From assembly GCF_000145275.1 (NCBI RefSeq), contig NC_014393.1:1116001-1180000 (forward strand): 64,000 nucleotides of DNA, read 5' to 3'. The notes below the pieces were generated by a model, which had not been told where the DNA came from, ran no database searches, and was given only the letters and a program-made list of their open reading frames with translations. Both the position numbers and the translations under genes were made by a program. Positions 52,746 through 62,600 of the stretch are shown here, in pieces; position 1 is the first letter of the stretch, and every line of letters starts with the position of its first letter. This DNA comes from Clostridium cellulovorans 743B (lineage in GTDB: Bacteria > Bacillota > Clostridia > Clostridiales > Clostridiaceae).

Positions 52746-53913
52746 TAACTATGAAGTAGAAAAAAGTGATAAGATTACTTTGCTTTTTTTATCTTGGAGA
52801 GATATACAAGCACCTAAAAAAGGCGGTGCAGAAGTATTTACCCATGAAATGCTTAAAAGAATTGATTTTGAAAAGTATAGGGTAATACATATATCTCCTA
52901 GCTTTCAGAATTCAAAGGACGTTGAGATTTTAGATAATATTACGTATATTAGAGTTGGCAATTCAATTTCGGTTATTTGGGAAGCAAGAAAATTTTATAT
53001 GAAGAACAAAGATAAAGTTAATTTTGTTGTTGATCAGTGTAACACTCATCGCTTTTTCACGAAGTTTTGGGTGGAACATAAAAAACGAATATTTTTTATC
53101 CATCAACTTACTAGGGAGATATGGTTCCTAAATGCGAAATTCCCAATAAATTTAATTGGATATATTACTGAGACACCATTTTTAAGACTTTCAAAAAATG
53201 ATTATACTATGACTGTATCAGAATCTACAAGACAAGATTTACTTAAAATCGGATTTAAAAATGATAAGGTGAGAATTTTACCTGAGGGTATAGAATTTGA
53301 ACATTGGAAAGAAGAAGAATTTTCCCAAAAAGAAAAAGTTCCTACTTTTGTCTATGTTGGCAGATTTGTTAATTATAAAGGTATCGATGCTTCAATATTA
53401 GCCTTCGCTAAAATTAAAAAGGAATATCCTGAGGCTAAGCTTTATATTGTAGGAAAGAAAAATGATAAATATATTGAAAATAATCTAAAGCCAATTTTTC
53501 AAAATGAAAATATTACATGGGGCAATCGAGAGGAAAACAGAGATGTAACTTTATTTGGTTTTGTCAGTGATGAAGAAAAATTGAAATTAATGAGTATGTC
53601 CCATGGTTTACTTTTCCCATCACAAAGGGAAGGGTGGGGGCTTATAGTAACTGAAGCTGCAGCAGTAGGTACTCCTAGTATTGTGTATAACTCACCAGGA
53701 ATAATAGATGCAGTAGACAATGGTAAAGCGGGATATTTGTGTGACGAAAATACCCCAGATAATCTTTACAAGCTTATGAAAAGAGTAATAGAAAGAAAAG
53801 ATGAATATGAGGAATATAGAGAAAATGCATATAGATACTCACTTAAATTTCATTGGGATAAAACAGCAAAAAGCTTTGATGATTTTATAAATGAGGTAAT
53901 AAAAGATAGATAA
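52735..53913 (+). CDS. Glycosyltransferase family 4
   Basis: About 392 residues from ATG 52735, with AAGGAG 8 bases upstream; an earlier ATG at 52708 lies inside the flippase gene. GT-B fold: the C-terminal half has PTFVYVGRFVNYKGID, the GT4 donor motif FPSQREGWGLIVTEAAAVGTP (E-x7-E) and DNGKAGYLCDENTP. The N-terminal acceptor domain has LSWRDIQAPKKGGAEVFTHE. It adds a sugar, retaining configuration, from a nucleotide-sugar. The substrate is not predictable. Confidence 0.93.
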   Translation: MEISNYEVEKSDKITLLFLSWRDIQAPKKGGAEVFTHEMLKRIDFEKYRVIHISPSFQNSKDVEILDNITYIRVGNSISVIWEARKFYMKNKDKVNFVVDQCNTHRFFTKFWVEHKKRIFFIHQLTREIWFLNAKFPINLIGYITETPFLRLSKNDYTMTVSESTRQDLLKIGFKNDKVRILPEGIEFEHWKEEEFSQKEKVPTFVYVGRFVNYKGIDASILAFAKIKKEYPEAKLYIVGKKNDKYIENNLKPIFQNENITWGNREENRDVTLFGFVSDEEKLKLMSMSHGLLFPSQREGWGLIVTEAAAVGTPSIVYNSPGIIDAVDNGKAGYLCDENTPDNLYKLMKRVIERKDEYEEYRENAYRYSLKFHWDKTAKSFDDFINEVIKDR

Positions 53914-53934
53914 GCTGAAGAAGGAGCAAAATAT

Positions 53935-54825
53935 ATGAGTAATGGAAGAGTTTCAATAGTATTTTCTACCTATAACAGTTCAGAATATATTGAGAGATGT
54001 TTAGAGAGCTGTCTTAATCAAGATTATGGGGATTTATTTATTATAATTGCAGATGATGGTTCAACAGATGATACTATAAAAAAGATTGAGGAAAAATGTG
54101 GAACATGCGATAACTTTAGACTTATACCGCTGCCTCATGGTGAAAGAGGTATTGCAAGATCAACGGCAATAGCTGAAGCTAAGAAGTTAAAATCTGATTA
54201 TATTTATATAATTGATTCAGATATGGTTTTAAAAGATAACTTAATTTCTGAATGTATTGATTTTTTAGGGGAAAATAAAACCGTTGGTGCACTTGTTATT
54301 CCAGAAATAGCATTTTCAGATTACAACAATTTTTATTCAAAGGTAAAAGTATTTGAAAGAAATGTAATAAATGATGCTGGCGAGGATATCGGAAGTAACT
54401 CCGTTGAGGCAGCTCGGTTTTGGAAAATGGAAGCTTATGATGCATCAGGTGGGATTAATGTTCATCAGATTTCTTTTGAGGAGACACAGCCTACAATAAG
54501 ATATATTGAAAATGGTGGTATAATTAAAAGGGCTATTTTCACAGGGGTATATCATGATGAAAAGGAAGTAACACTAAAAAATATTGTTAAGAAAAAAAGA
54601 TATTATTTCAGTGTTATGAATACAACAATAGAAACAGAACAAGGTGGAGCTAAAAAAGCATTTTCAAGATGGTTCTTTTTTAGGCCAGTATTGTATAGGA
54701 AAGAAAACCTGAAAAAATATGTAAAACATCCAGTATTAACACTAGGGATGATTTATATGTATTTGGTTTTGACGTTAGTAGGAATAGAAGAAATTTTAAA
54801 AGCTAAAATAAGAGGAAAAAAATAA
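53935..54825 (+). CDS. Glycosyltransferase family 2, membrane-associated
   Basis: This is 296 residues. GT-A core: SIVFSTYNSSEYIERCLESC, then IIADDGSTDDTIKKI and the metal site IDSDMVL (DxD). EEAARFWKMEAYDASGG-like and FEETQPTIRYIE segments follow, and a C-terminal hydrophobic helix (HPVLTLGMIYMYLVLTLVGI) anchors it. It starts 21 bases after GT4. The terminator at 54822 overlaps its stop. Confidence 0.9.
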   Translation: MSNGRVSIVFSTYNSSEYIERCLESCLNQDYGDLFIIIADDGSTDDTIKKIEEKCGTCDNFRLIPLPHGERGIARSTAIAEAKKLKSDYIYIIDSDMVLKDNLISECIDFLGENKTVGALVIPEIAFSDYNNFYSKVKVFERNVINDAGEDIGSNSVEAARFWKMEAYDASGGINVHQISFEETQPTIRYIENGGIIKRAIFTGVYHDEKEVTLKNIVKKKRYYFSVMNTTIETEQGGAKKAFSRWFFFRPVLYRKENLKKYVKHPVLTLGMIYMYLVLTLVGIEEILKAKIRGKK

Positions 54826-54848
54826 TCCAACTATTGGATTATTTTTTT
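54822..54848. terminator. Bidirectional terminator between convergent glycan and phosphorelay genes
   Basis: ATAATCCAA (54822-54830) pairs perfectly with TTGGATTAT (54834-54842), followed by T on the plus strand and preceded by A, so it works both ways. Confidence 0.85.
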
Positions 54849-55459
54849 ATATATATTGAAGTATTAGAATTTAGTTGATGTTTATCATAATTACATAAGT
54901 TTTCAGCTGAGAGAAGCTCTTCTAAATTTTTAGTTATTTCATTATCTGAAGCCGTTAATAATTTGTTATCAACTATAATGAAAAACTCTTTATTATAGAG
55001 TTTCATAATATTTTTTAATTCTTCTTTATCAATAGAAATTTTCGAATAATTATTAGTTTCTTTAGAATTTTCTTTAATATAATCTGAATACTCTATAGCC
55101 TCACGAAGAATCATTTTTCCTTGATCATTTACTTTCCAAGGCTTTGTAATATATCTAAAAATATCTCCTTTATTTATTGCATCAAGAATAGATGGAACTT
55201 GAGAATAACCAGATAAAACCACCCTCACAATATGCGGATGTGTACTCTTTATTAGTTCGAGAAGTTGAAGTCCACTTACATTGGGCATTATCATATCAGT
55301 TACAATAACATCTATTTTTTCTTTATTAACAATTTCCATAGCCTCTAAGACATTTTTGGCAAAAAATTTATTATATTTCTCATCTTTTAATATTCGGTTT
55401 ATTAATGTTAGTACATCTTCTTGGTCATCAACAAATAGAATTGAATGAGAATAGGTCAT
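54839..55459 (-). CDS. Single-receiver response regulator with novel C-terminus
   Basis: This is 206 residues. Receiver (1-125): SILFVDDQEDVLTLINRILK, Asp in VIVTDMIMPNVSG, Lys in YITKPW. The pattern (LSGYSQVPSILDAINKGDIF) is that of receivers joined to HD-GYP or diguanylate output, but the C-terminal 80 residues carry neither and match nothing I know. It starts one base after the Hpt gene, so it is likely the final phosphate acceptor of the relay. Confidence 0.88.
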   Translation of the reverse strand: MTYSHSILFVDDQEDVLTLINRILKDEKYNKFFAKNVLEAMEIVNKEKIDVIVTDMIMPNVSGLQLLELIKSTHPHIVRVVLSGYSQVPSILDAINKGDIFRYITKPWKVNDQGKMILREAIEYSDYIKENSKETNNYSKISIDKEELKNIMKLYNKEFFIIVDNKLLTASDNEITKNLEELLSAENLCNYDKHQLNSNTSIYIKK

Positions 55460-55460
55460 T

Positions 55461-55766
55461 TTATTCCTCCACTAGTATGATTTCAATTTGATTTAGATGA
55501 TCTTCTAAGTTCTTGGCTAAGCTCTTAATTTCAACCATATTATTTTCTTTTGCAGCTAACTCAAGTTTTAAAGCTATACTGGACATGTAATCAAAGCCAT
55601 AGCCTCCAGCTGTGCCCTTTATACTATGGCCAAGGAAACTTATAGAAGCATAATCCATATTAGCAACAGCAACCTTTAAGGCTTCTATATCATTAAAACG
55701 ATTCTTTATGAAATTTGGAATTAGGTCTTCTAATTCACTGGTCACATGTACGATATTATTATTCAT
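55461..55766 (-). CDS. Hpt phosphotransfer protein
   Basis: This is 101 residues. The histidine phosphotransfer signature FLGHSIKGTAGGYGFD places the phospho-His in a four-helix bundle. It has no kinase domain. It lies directly after the PAS hybrid kinase and before the response regulator, so it likely relays phosphate between their receivers. Confidence 0.92.
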   Translation of the reverse strand: MNNNIVHVTSELEDLIPNFIKNRFNDIEALKVAVANMDYASISFLGHSIKGTAGGYGFDYMSSIALKLELAAKENNMVEIKSLAKNLEDHLNQIEIILVEE

Positions 55767-57359
55767 TTAAAGTACCTCCATTTGAAGAACGTCTTTTATT
55801 GTATCAAGCAACACTGCCTTTTTTACTGGTTTTGTTAGTACAAAGTTACAGCCTGCTTCAAGAGCCTTTTCAATGTCTTCATCAAAGGCGTAGGCAGTTA
55901 GGGCAGAGATAGTTGTCTTAGGTAAGTTGTTTTCTATTTCGTAATTTCTGATAAGTCTGGTAGAGGTATAGCCATCCATTATAGGCATCTGAATATCCAT
56001 CAATATTAAATCATAGTTGTTATTTTTGAATTTCTCAAAGGCTTCTTCACCATTTTCTGCAGTATCAACAACTAGTGTGGTTTTCTTTAAAAAAGCTTTC
56101 ATCAAAAATCTATTGTCCTCAGAATCATCTACTAATAATATATTTTTGGACTGCGGTATCGTAGCTGTTTCTATAGAATTAGGAGTTTCATTTGTAACAA
56201 TATCAGTAGGTAATTCAAATTCACAATCAAAAATGAAAGTAGTACCTATATCCAATTTACTATCAACAGATATATGCCCATTCATGGCAGCAAGATGTTT
56301 TTTTGTTATAGCAAGTTCTAATTCGGGACCATTCCAGCTTTGGGAAGGCGAACTAATAACTTGAGAAAATGAATCGAAAATATAAGGTAGCTGTTTATCA
56401 TCAATGCCAGCACCAGTGTCTTTTACCATAAAGTTTATGGAAACTTTGTTGCTACTTCTGTGACGAATTGAAGCATCAAAGATTATTTCACCTTTATCGG
56501 TAAATTTTATAGCATTATCTATCAAAGTTGAGATTATTCGATTAAGCTTTTCGTCATCGCCAATTAGAGTTTCAGGTATTTTGTTATCAAACTTATATAT
56601 AAAGTTTAGTCCTTTCTCTTCTGCAGTAGTAACATACTTATTTATTGAATCATTTATTAATTGGTTAAAATTAAATAAGTTTTTATTCATATTGGCATTT
56701 GGTGATTGGAGCTCCAACATTTCATCTATAAGTTTTAATAAATTTGTAGAAGACCTTTTTAGTAATTTTAAATAACTATCATTACAAGAGTCGGAGTTAT
56801 TTTCCGATAAAAGTTCTATAGTACCAATAATTGAGTTTAAAGGAGTTCTAATCTCATGGCTTATAGTGGATAAAAAGTTTGATTTAAGATTTGATGACTC
56901 CTTAGCTATATTCTTCAGTTGAACTTCGTTAGTTACATCATTAATATAAGTCAAGAAATAAATTAAGTTATTATTAGAATCATATATAGGATGTTTAGTT
57001 ACCTTATTAAAAACTTTATCACCATTAGCTAATAAATTTACTACTTCTAAAGTACAGTTTTCTTCTGTATTAGATATATTTATTATCTTTAGTTTTGTTG
57101 CATCGTCTGAACCTATAGATAATATGTCATATAAGTTTCTGTTTATTATTTCATCAGGATTAAGCTTAACAGATTTTATATATGACAAATTGGCATATAG
57201 TACTGGATTTCCAAGTTTATTTGGATTTGAAATCAAAATCCCAACTGGGACATTATCTAGCAGATGAGAGATGAGGGAAGAACCATCTTCACTACAAAAT
57301 ACTTTAGAGAAAATATTATTTAAATTATTTATCATAAGCACCTCATAATTTGAAATCAT
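55767..57359 (-). CDS. PAS-containing hybrid histidine kinase, soluble
   Basis: This is 530 residues with no membrane helix. A PAS domain (about 25-140, with VPVGILISNPNKLGNPVLYA) leads to HisKA (NFLSTISHEIRTPLNSIIGT), an ATPase domain (LIDNAIKFTDKGEIIF, DTGAGIDDKQ) and a C-terminal receiver (ILLVDDSEDNRFLMKAFLKK, Asp in LILMDIQMPIMDG, Lys in FVLTKPVKK). The ATPase G2 region (NGPELELAITKKHLAAMNGH) lacks the usual GLGL, so kinase activity may be altered. It overlaps the receiver-GT2 fusion gene by 17 bases. Together with Hpt and the regulator it makes a complete phosphorelay. Confidence 0.92.
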   Translation of the reverse strand: MISNYEVLMINNLNNIFSKVFCSEDGSSLISHLLDNVPVGILISNPNKLGNPVLYANLSYIKSVKLNPDEIINRNLYDILSIGSDDATKLKIINISNTEENCTLEVVNLLANGDKVFNKVTKHPIYDSNNNLIYFLTYINDVTNEVQLKNIAKESSNLKSNFLSTISHEIRTPLNSIIGTIELLSENNSDSCNDSYLKLLKRSSTNLLKLIDEMLELQSPNANMNKNLFNFNQLINDSINKYVTTAEEKGLNFIYKFDNKIPETLIGDDEKLNRIISTLIDNAIKFTDKGEIIFDASIRHRSSNKVSINFMVKDTGAGIDDKQLPYIFDSFSQVISSPSQSWNGPELELAITKKHLAAMNGHISVDSKLDIGTTFIFDCEFELPTDIVTNETPNSIETATIPQSKNILLVDDSEDNRFLMKAFLKKTTLVVDTAENGEEAFEKFKNNNYDLILMDIQMPIMDGYTSTRLIRNYEIENNLPKTTISALTAYAFDEDIEKALEAGCNFVLTKPVKKAVLLDTIKDVLQMEVL

Positions 57360-58482
57360 GATTTTTTAATGAAATTTTACGATTTATTGTAATAAGTTTT
57401 ATAACATTTTTAATAAAAGCTATAGAATCTTTTATTATATCTACATGAGAACCTTCTTGGTCAATACACTGTACAGGAAGTTGCAATACCCTAAAGTTAA
57501 GTTTTTTTGCTATGAAGGCCATCTCAAGGTCAACAGCTAAACCTGTATCTTCATGCATATATGGTAAAATTAGCCTTGAGGCGTTTGAAGTCATTCCTTT
57601 AAGACCAGTCTGTGAATCAAAAACACCTTTAGGAAGAAGTGGTTTTGTAATAATTCTTTTTACAAAAGACATACACCTCCTTAATATTGCTCTGTTCTCA
57701 GCAGTTAAATCTTTAGTACCAATAACAAAATCATAGTATCCCATGGATAACACATTTATTATCTTTGCAATATCTTCTATATCGAAAGAATTATCACCAT
57801 CAACAAAAATCATGATGTTAGAATTTATTGAGTTGATAGCTTCTATAAAAGTTCCAGCCTTTCTAGTATTGTATTGAAGTTGATATACGTTAATCAAGGA
57901 TTGATTGGTTATTATATCAGTACCTTGAAATTCATCTTCTAGTAATTTATCGATAAGTTCTTGGGTATTATCCTTGCTGCCGTCATTTACAAAATATATA
58001 TTGATATTTGAAAAACTTTCATTAAAAAGTATCTTAACTTTTTTAATAAAGTCACATACCTTATTAAAACGAGCTTCTTCATTATATACTGGAATGATTA
58101 TAGCAATATCAGAGCTTTTGTAAGCATATTCAGGGTGAAACAGAGCTTGAATGCTTAGAAGTAATTCATCAGGATAGGAACTTCGCCACCTCAATATTCT
58201 AGTTTTTCCATACCCTTGTAACTTCATAAAAAAGAAATGCTCAGCTGGGGATATAAAATCATTTATAAAGAGTATATTAACAGACGGATTAATTTGTCTT
58301 AGCTTATTTCCAATAATAATACTTTCACGAGGATTTTCTACATCAATAATAACGAGATTTTGATCTATTTTACTAATGGAATCCAAAGCATCAATGGGGA
58401 GTATGTTTATGGTATAAAATATAATAATAGATTCATAAGCTATAGCCTTTTTAAAATCAGTTAAAATCAAAAGATTATCCAT
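57343..58482 (-). CDS. GT2 glycosyltransferase fused to a degenerate receiver domain
   Basis: This is 379 residues. Residues 1-115 follow a receiver: LLILTDFKKA, then LVIIDVENPRES (Asp in the phospho-site position) and GYGKTRILRWRSSYPDELLL, then SIQALF, with the conserved Lys lost and only one N-terminal acidic residue. Residues 125-350 are GT2 of the dolichyl-phosphate-mannose-synthase type: IAIIIPVYNEEARFNKVCDF, FVNDGSKDNTQEL, IFVDGDNSFDIEDI and DSQTGLKGM. It likely transfers sugar to a lipid carrier. It lies first in the phosphorelay operon. The fusion suggests the transferase is controlled by protein contact with the relay. Confidence 0.88.
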   Translation of the reverse strand: MDNLLILTDFKKAIAYESIIIFYTINILPIDALDSISKIDQNLVIIDVENPRESIIIGNKLRQINPSVNILFINDFISPAEHFFFMKLQGYGKTRILRWRSSYPDELLLSIQALFHPEYAYKSSDIAIIIPVYNEEARFNKVCDFIKKVKILFNESFSNINIYFVNDGSKDNTQELIDKLLEDEFQGTDIITNQSLINVYQLQYNTRKAGTFIEAINSINSNIMIFVDGDNSFDIEDIAKIINVLSMGYYDFVIGTKDLTAENRAILRRCMSFVKRIITKPLLPKGVFDSQTGLKGMTSNASRLILPYMHEDTGLAVDLEMAFIAKKLNFRVLQLPVQCIDQEGSHVDIIKDSIAFIKNVIKLITINRKISLKNHDFKL

Positions 58483-58563
58483 ACAGCAAACCTCCGAATT
58501 TAGTTTTAATGTGACACGAAATATGATATATTTACATTATACTACATATTATGAGGTGAAATA

Positions 58564-59661
58564 GTGAAAAAAATAAATATAATTATAAAAAAAATTAAAG
58601 TGATTACATTTTTGCTGATAATAGCAGTAGCAATGATACCTACGCTATTAATTACCTTGATATATGGAAACGCAATTAAAAGTTATTTAAATAAGGCTGG
58701 AACTTCATATGTCGAAAGGGAAAGAGACGCGAAAGTGAAGAATATTAAAGCTTTTTATGAAACTATGAAATTGCAGTTAAATAGTTACTCAACGATACAG
58801 GGATTGGGTTTTATTGATAATAACACTGATGGTAAAATGAATTATGAGGGGATTAAGTCTATACAGTATATTGACAATATATATATCCTAAATGCAGATT
58901 TTAACTTATTAAATTCCCTTTATCCAGATAAAGTTAATGAACACCTAATTACCGTGCTTAAGGAAGCAAAGTTTAGTAAGCATTATTATGTATCAAATTT
59001 TTATATGAAAGACAACAAAGAGTTTCAATTTGTTTTTTTTAAGTTAGTTGAAAATGGTGAAATAAAAGGCTACACAGCTTTTGAAATAAATAATTCTTTC
59101 TTTGAAGAATTCATGGAAAGTAATAGCGACTTAAATGTGGATATCTACAATGATAATTTTACAATTATAGCATCAACAATTGAGAATAGAGTATACACAA
59201 ATAAAATTAATGAATATACAAAAAGAATGCTAAATGGTTATACTAGCACTGAAAGTGTTGAGGGAATTAAAACTTCTTATACATTTATAGATTTAGAGAA
59301 TACTTCTCTATATATGGTTGTTACAAAAAATGAGAGTGAAATTTATGCACCATTTACCAATTCAATTATGTACATTTTTATAATTTTTTTACTATGTCTA
59401 GTATTTTCTGTGGTAGTTGCAGTTAGATTTATTCGATTCCTTGGTGAACAAATGAAAAAGGAATATTTTGATTCTGAAAATCAGAAAATTTATGAACAAA
59501 ATAAATTATTGATACCTCGCGTAGAAAATATAATAGAGTTATTAGATATTTCTGTTACAAATTTAGAGGAAATAAAAATTGCTAAGAATAAGCTATCAAC
59601 TACATATGATCAACTTAAAGGTGAAGAGAGTGGATTTAATGATAATAGTAAAGATAAGTAA
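58564..59661 (+). CDS. Membrane sensor protein without output domain (Cache-like)
   Basis: This is 365 residues from GTG 58564 with GAGGTGAAATA upstream. Two membrane helices (about 15-37 and 268-290) flank an extracellular domain of about 230 residues whose helix-strand order resembles a Cache sensor. The cytoplasmic tail (about 292-365) is a charged coiled coil with no kinase, HAMP or methyl-accepting domain. It is divergent from the receiver-GT2/phosphorelay operon and overlaps the giant membrane protein by 23 bases. It may pass a surface signal to the soluble hybrid kinase. Family not firmly recognised. Confidence 0.75.
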   Translation: MKKINIIIKKIKVITFLLIIAVAMIPTLLITLIYGNAIKSYLNKAGTSYVERERDAKVKNIKAFYETMKLQLNSYSTIQGLGFIDNNTDGKMNYEGIKSIQYIDNIYILNADFNLLNSLYPDKVNEHLITVLKEAKFSKHYYVSNFYMKDNKEFQFVFFKLVENGEIKGYTAFEINNSFFEEFMESNSDLNVDIYNDNFTIIASTIENRVYTNKINEYTKRMLNGYTSTESVEGIKTSYTFIDLENTSLYMVVTKNESEIYAPFTNSIMYIFIIFLLCLVFSVVVAVRFIRFLGEQMKKEYFDSENQKIYEQNKLLIPRVENIIELLDISVTNLEEIKIAKNKLSTTYDQLKGEESGFNDNSKDK

Positions 59662-62600
59662 AAAACTATGGGGATATTTATATATCTATCGATATGATAT
59701 ATTTTCATTAATAATTATGTCATCGATAATATTATGGATGATGGCACCTATTTATAGAGGAGGTCATATTGTATTTAGCGATATGGCTTTCGGATTCAGT
59801 TCACAAAGATATATGGAAGAAATATTTGGCTTATGGAATGAAAGATGGAGTACTTCAACACTTTTAAATGTTCCAAGACTTATATATATTTATCCATTAT
59901 ATTTTTTCTCAAAATATTTCAATTATAGCGGAGCAGTTTTAATTAAATCTTTTATTACAGTTTTAGTTTTAGTGTCAGCTATTTCTATGTATTTGTTCAC
60001 AAAGAGAATAATAAGTATATACTTTTCAAAAGAATTTAATTTCTTCAAAGTCTTTGCATTGATAACTGGAGCAATTTTTTATGCCCTCAACCCTTGGGTG
60101 GTAATGAGACTTCAGCATATATATTTGCTTTGTGGATACAGTCTTCTACCTATAGTACTTATGTTCTTCTTTAATGCTTTTGATCCAAAATTTCAACAAC
60201 AGCTTATCCCAGGTTATTATATTTATCATAGGGGGATATATAAGCGAAATGTATTTGATTTATTTATGCTCAGTATCTTTTTTACAATAAGTGCAGCCGC
60301 TATTCATTATTTTTTTTATGGAATGATTTTTTTATTTATACTTGGAGTTTTAATAGTTGGAAAGACTCTTATACAAAAGGGTAATAGAAGTAAGAGAAAA
60401 ATAAAAAGTATACTTATAAATACCATTAAAAAGATAGCTGTATTTGCAACGTTGTTTACATGCCTAAGTGGTTATTGGTTGTCTGCATATTTTGGAAGTA
60501 TTGTCTTGAAAGCTCAAGCTTCTCAGCACAATATTAATGTAATAGACACCCTTTCTTTATTTAGTCGCAATAGCTCTATAAAAAATGTAGTATACTTTAT
60601 TTCTTACTGGTGGCCTATGTTTAATATTTCAGAATTGCCTCTTTCATTTTATATAGGCGGGGCAGTTACAATGATATTTGTGTTATATGGAGTATTGTAC
60701 AAAGGTTACAAATATAACATTATAGTATTCTTTACAATTTGTACATTAGGTTTCAGCATAGTTTCTACAGGTGTTAAGCTTGAATCCTTTGCTAATATAT
60801 TTATAATCATTGTGTCAAAAACACCAATAATTGGTTCTATGTTTAGGGACCCTAATAAATTTATAGGGCTTATGGCAGTTGGTTATAGCGTTCTTTTAAC
60901 TTTTGGTGTACAAAGTTTTCTTATAAAGCTAGATGCAATGCGCAGGAGCAACATATTAAAAACAGTGACGTTTTTTTCTGTTGTAATTGCTTTTTCGTTC
61001 TACTTTAGACCATTTTATGACCATTTTATCAATGGTTTCTATAGTCCTATAACTATCCCTCAGGAATATAGTGATGTTCAGGATAAGTTTAAAGATAAAG
61101 AAAAATTCGATAGCAAGGTTCTTTACATGCCAATTGCTGATAATATGATCCAAAGTTTTAATGGAGTAGCAACTCCATATTGGAATAGAAATAGTAACAA
61201 TGAAATGGAGAAAGCTACAGGTGATATTCAAGTATATTCATCACAAAAAAATACGATTTTTCATCACGAGGGAAATGCAGTAAGTATTACATACTACATG
61301 AATTTTCTTCAGTATCTTTTAGATAAAGGAATGACAAAGAATTTTGGCAATCTTGTTTCCACCTTTGGTATAAATGAATTTGCGTACCATAATGAATATG
61401 TGGGACAAGAAGCAAGGCAAAAATTTAATTTGGAAATCCTTAAGCAGCAGGATGGGTTAAAGAAAACCTACGAGAATGGGATATTTAGTTTATATGATGT
61501 AGAAACCCCGATCCCTTATTTATACAATGTACCAAAAAAAATAATTACCCCATATGGATATAGCCGTTTGGAGAGTTATAGTAATGTTAAAAATTTCAAC
61601 TTTAGTGATTATGGAGTGATCTTTTCAGCTCTAGGTGAAAAAAGCTATCTAGAAACTCTTAATAACGGAGATTATATAGACGTAGCAGATTATAATGATT
61701 TATTCCTATCAAATTTGCCTAAAGATAATTATCTGCTACCATTTGATGTTATTAATGAGGGGAATTCCTTCTTAACTTGGAGTAAGACTTTAGTAAACAA
61801 TAATGATTGGCTTTGGTATTTGTCGTCACAAAACCTCAACAACTTTCCTTTTGAATTTGATTTTAACTCAGGAGTAGCAGTTACTTTTGCTTCAAGTAGG
61901 CTAGACATACCACCTTATAAAATAGATTATACTAAGGGAAAACTAATTGCCGATTTTGATTCTATGTTAAGAACGGACAGATTCTTTGTACCAGATAATC
62001 CTGAGATATTTAGTGTTTCAGCTAATCCTCGGACAAATAATAACTCAATACCAGTTTTGCATGGGGAAATTATGAAGGGTGATCCTAAAAATATATGGCA
62101 AGTTGCAAAATCAGGACTTTTAGATGCAAAAGAAAATAACCCATATAAGTTCAACTTGGTGGTATCCGGAAGAGGGACAAATAAAATGCATGTAAAGGTT
62201 AGATTTTTTGATAAGCAGATGAAGGAAATCGGAGTAAGCTATGTAGTTGCACCAGGTGAAGAAGTAGATTTTAATGAAGTTAATTTTACTGGTGAGTATG
62301 TTTCTCCACAAGGTAGTGCTTATATGAGAATAGACCTCTTAAGTTATCAACAGCCTGAACAAAAAAATTATTGGTGGATTCATGATATAAAGATATATGA
62401 TTTTGACGAGTATAAAAAGCCTAATGTATTTACTATGACAAAAAAGTTTGATTCGCCTCAGAGAGCTAAGGTATATATGAGGACATTATATTCAGCAAAA
62501 GGCGGTGATCTTCAAATAAATATAAATAACAGTGAAGCAAAGAAAATAAGCACTATGGATAATTCTATAACTCAGTTTAAGTGGATTGAAGTTGGAGATT

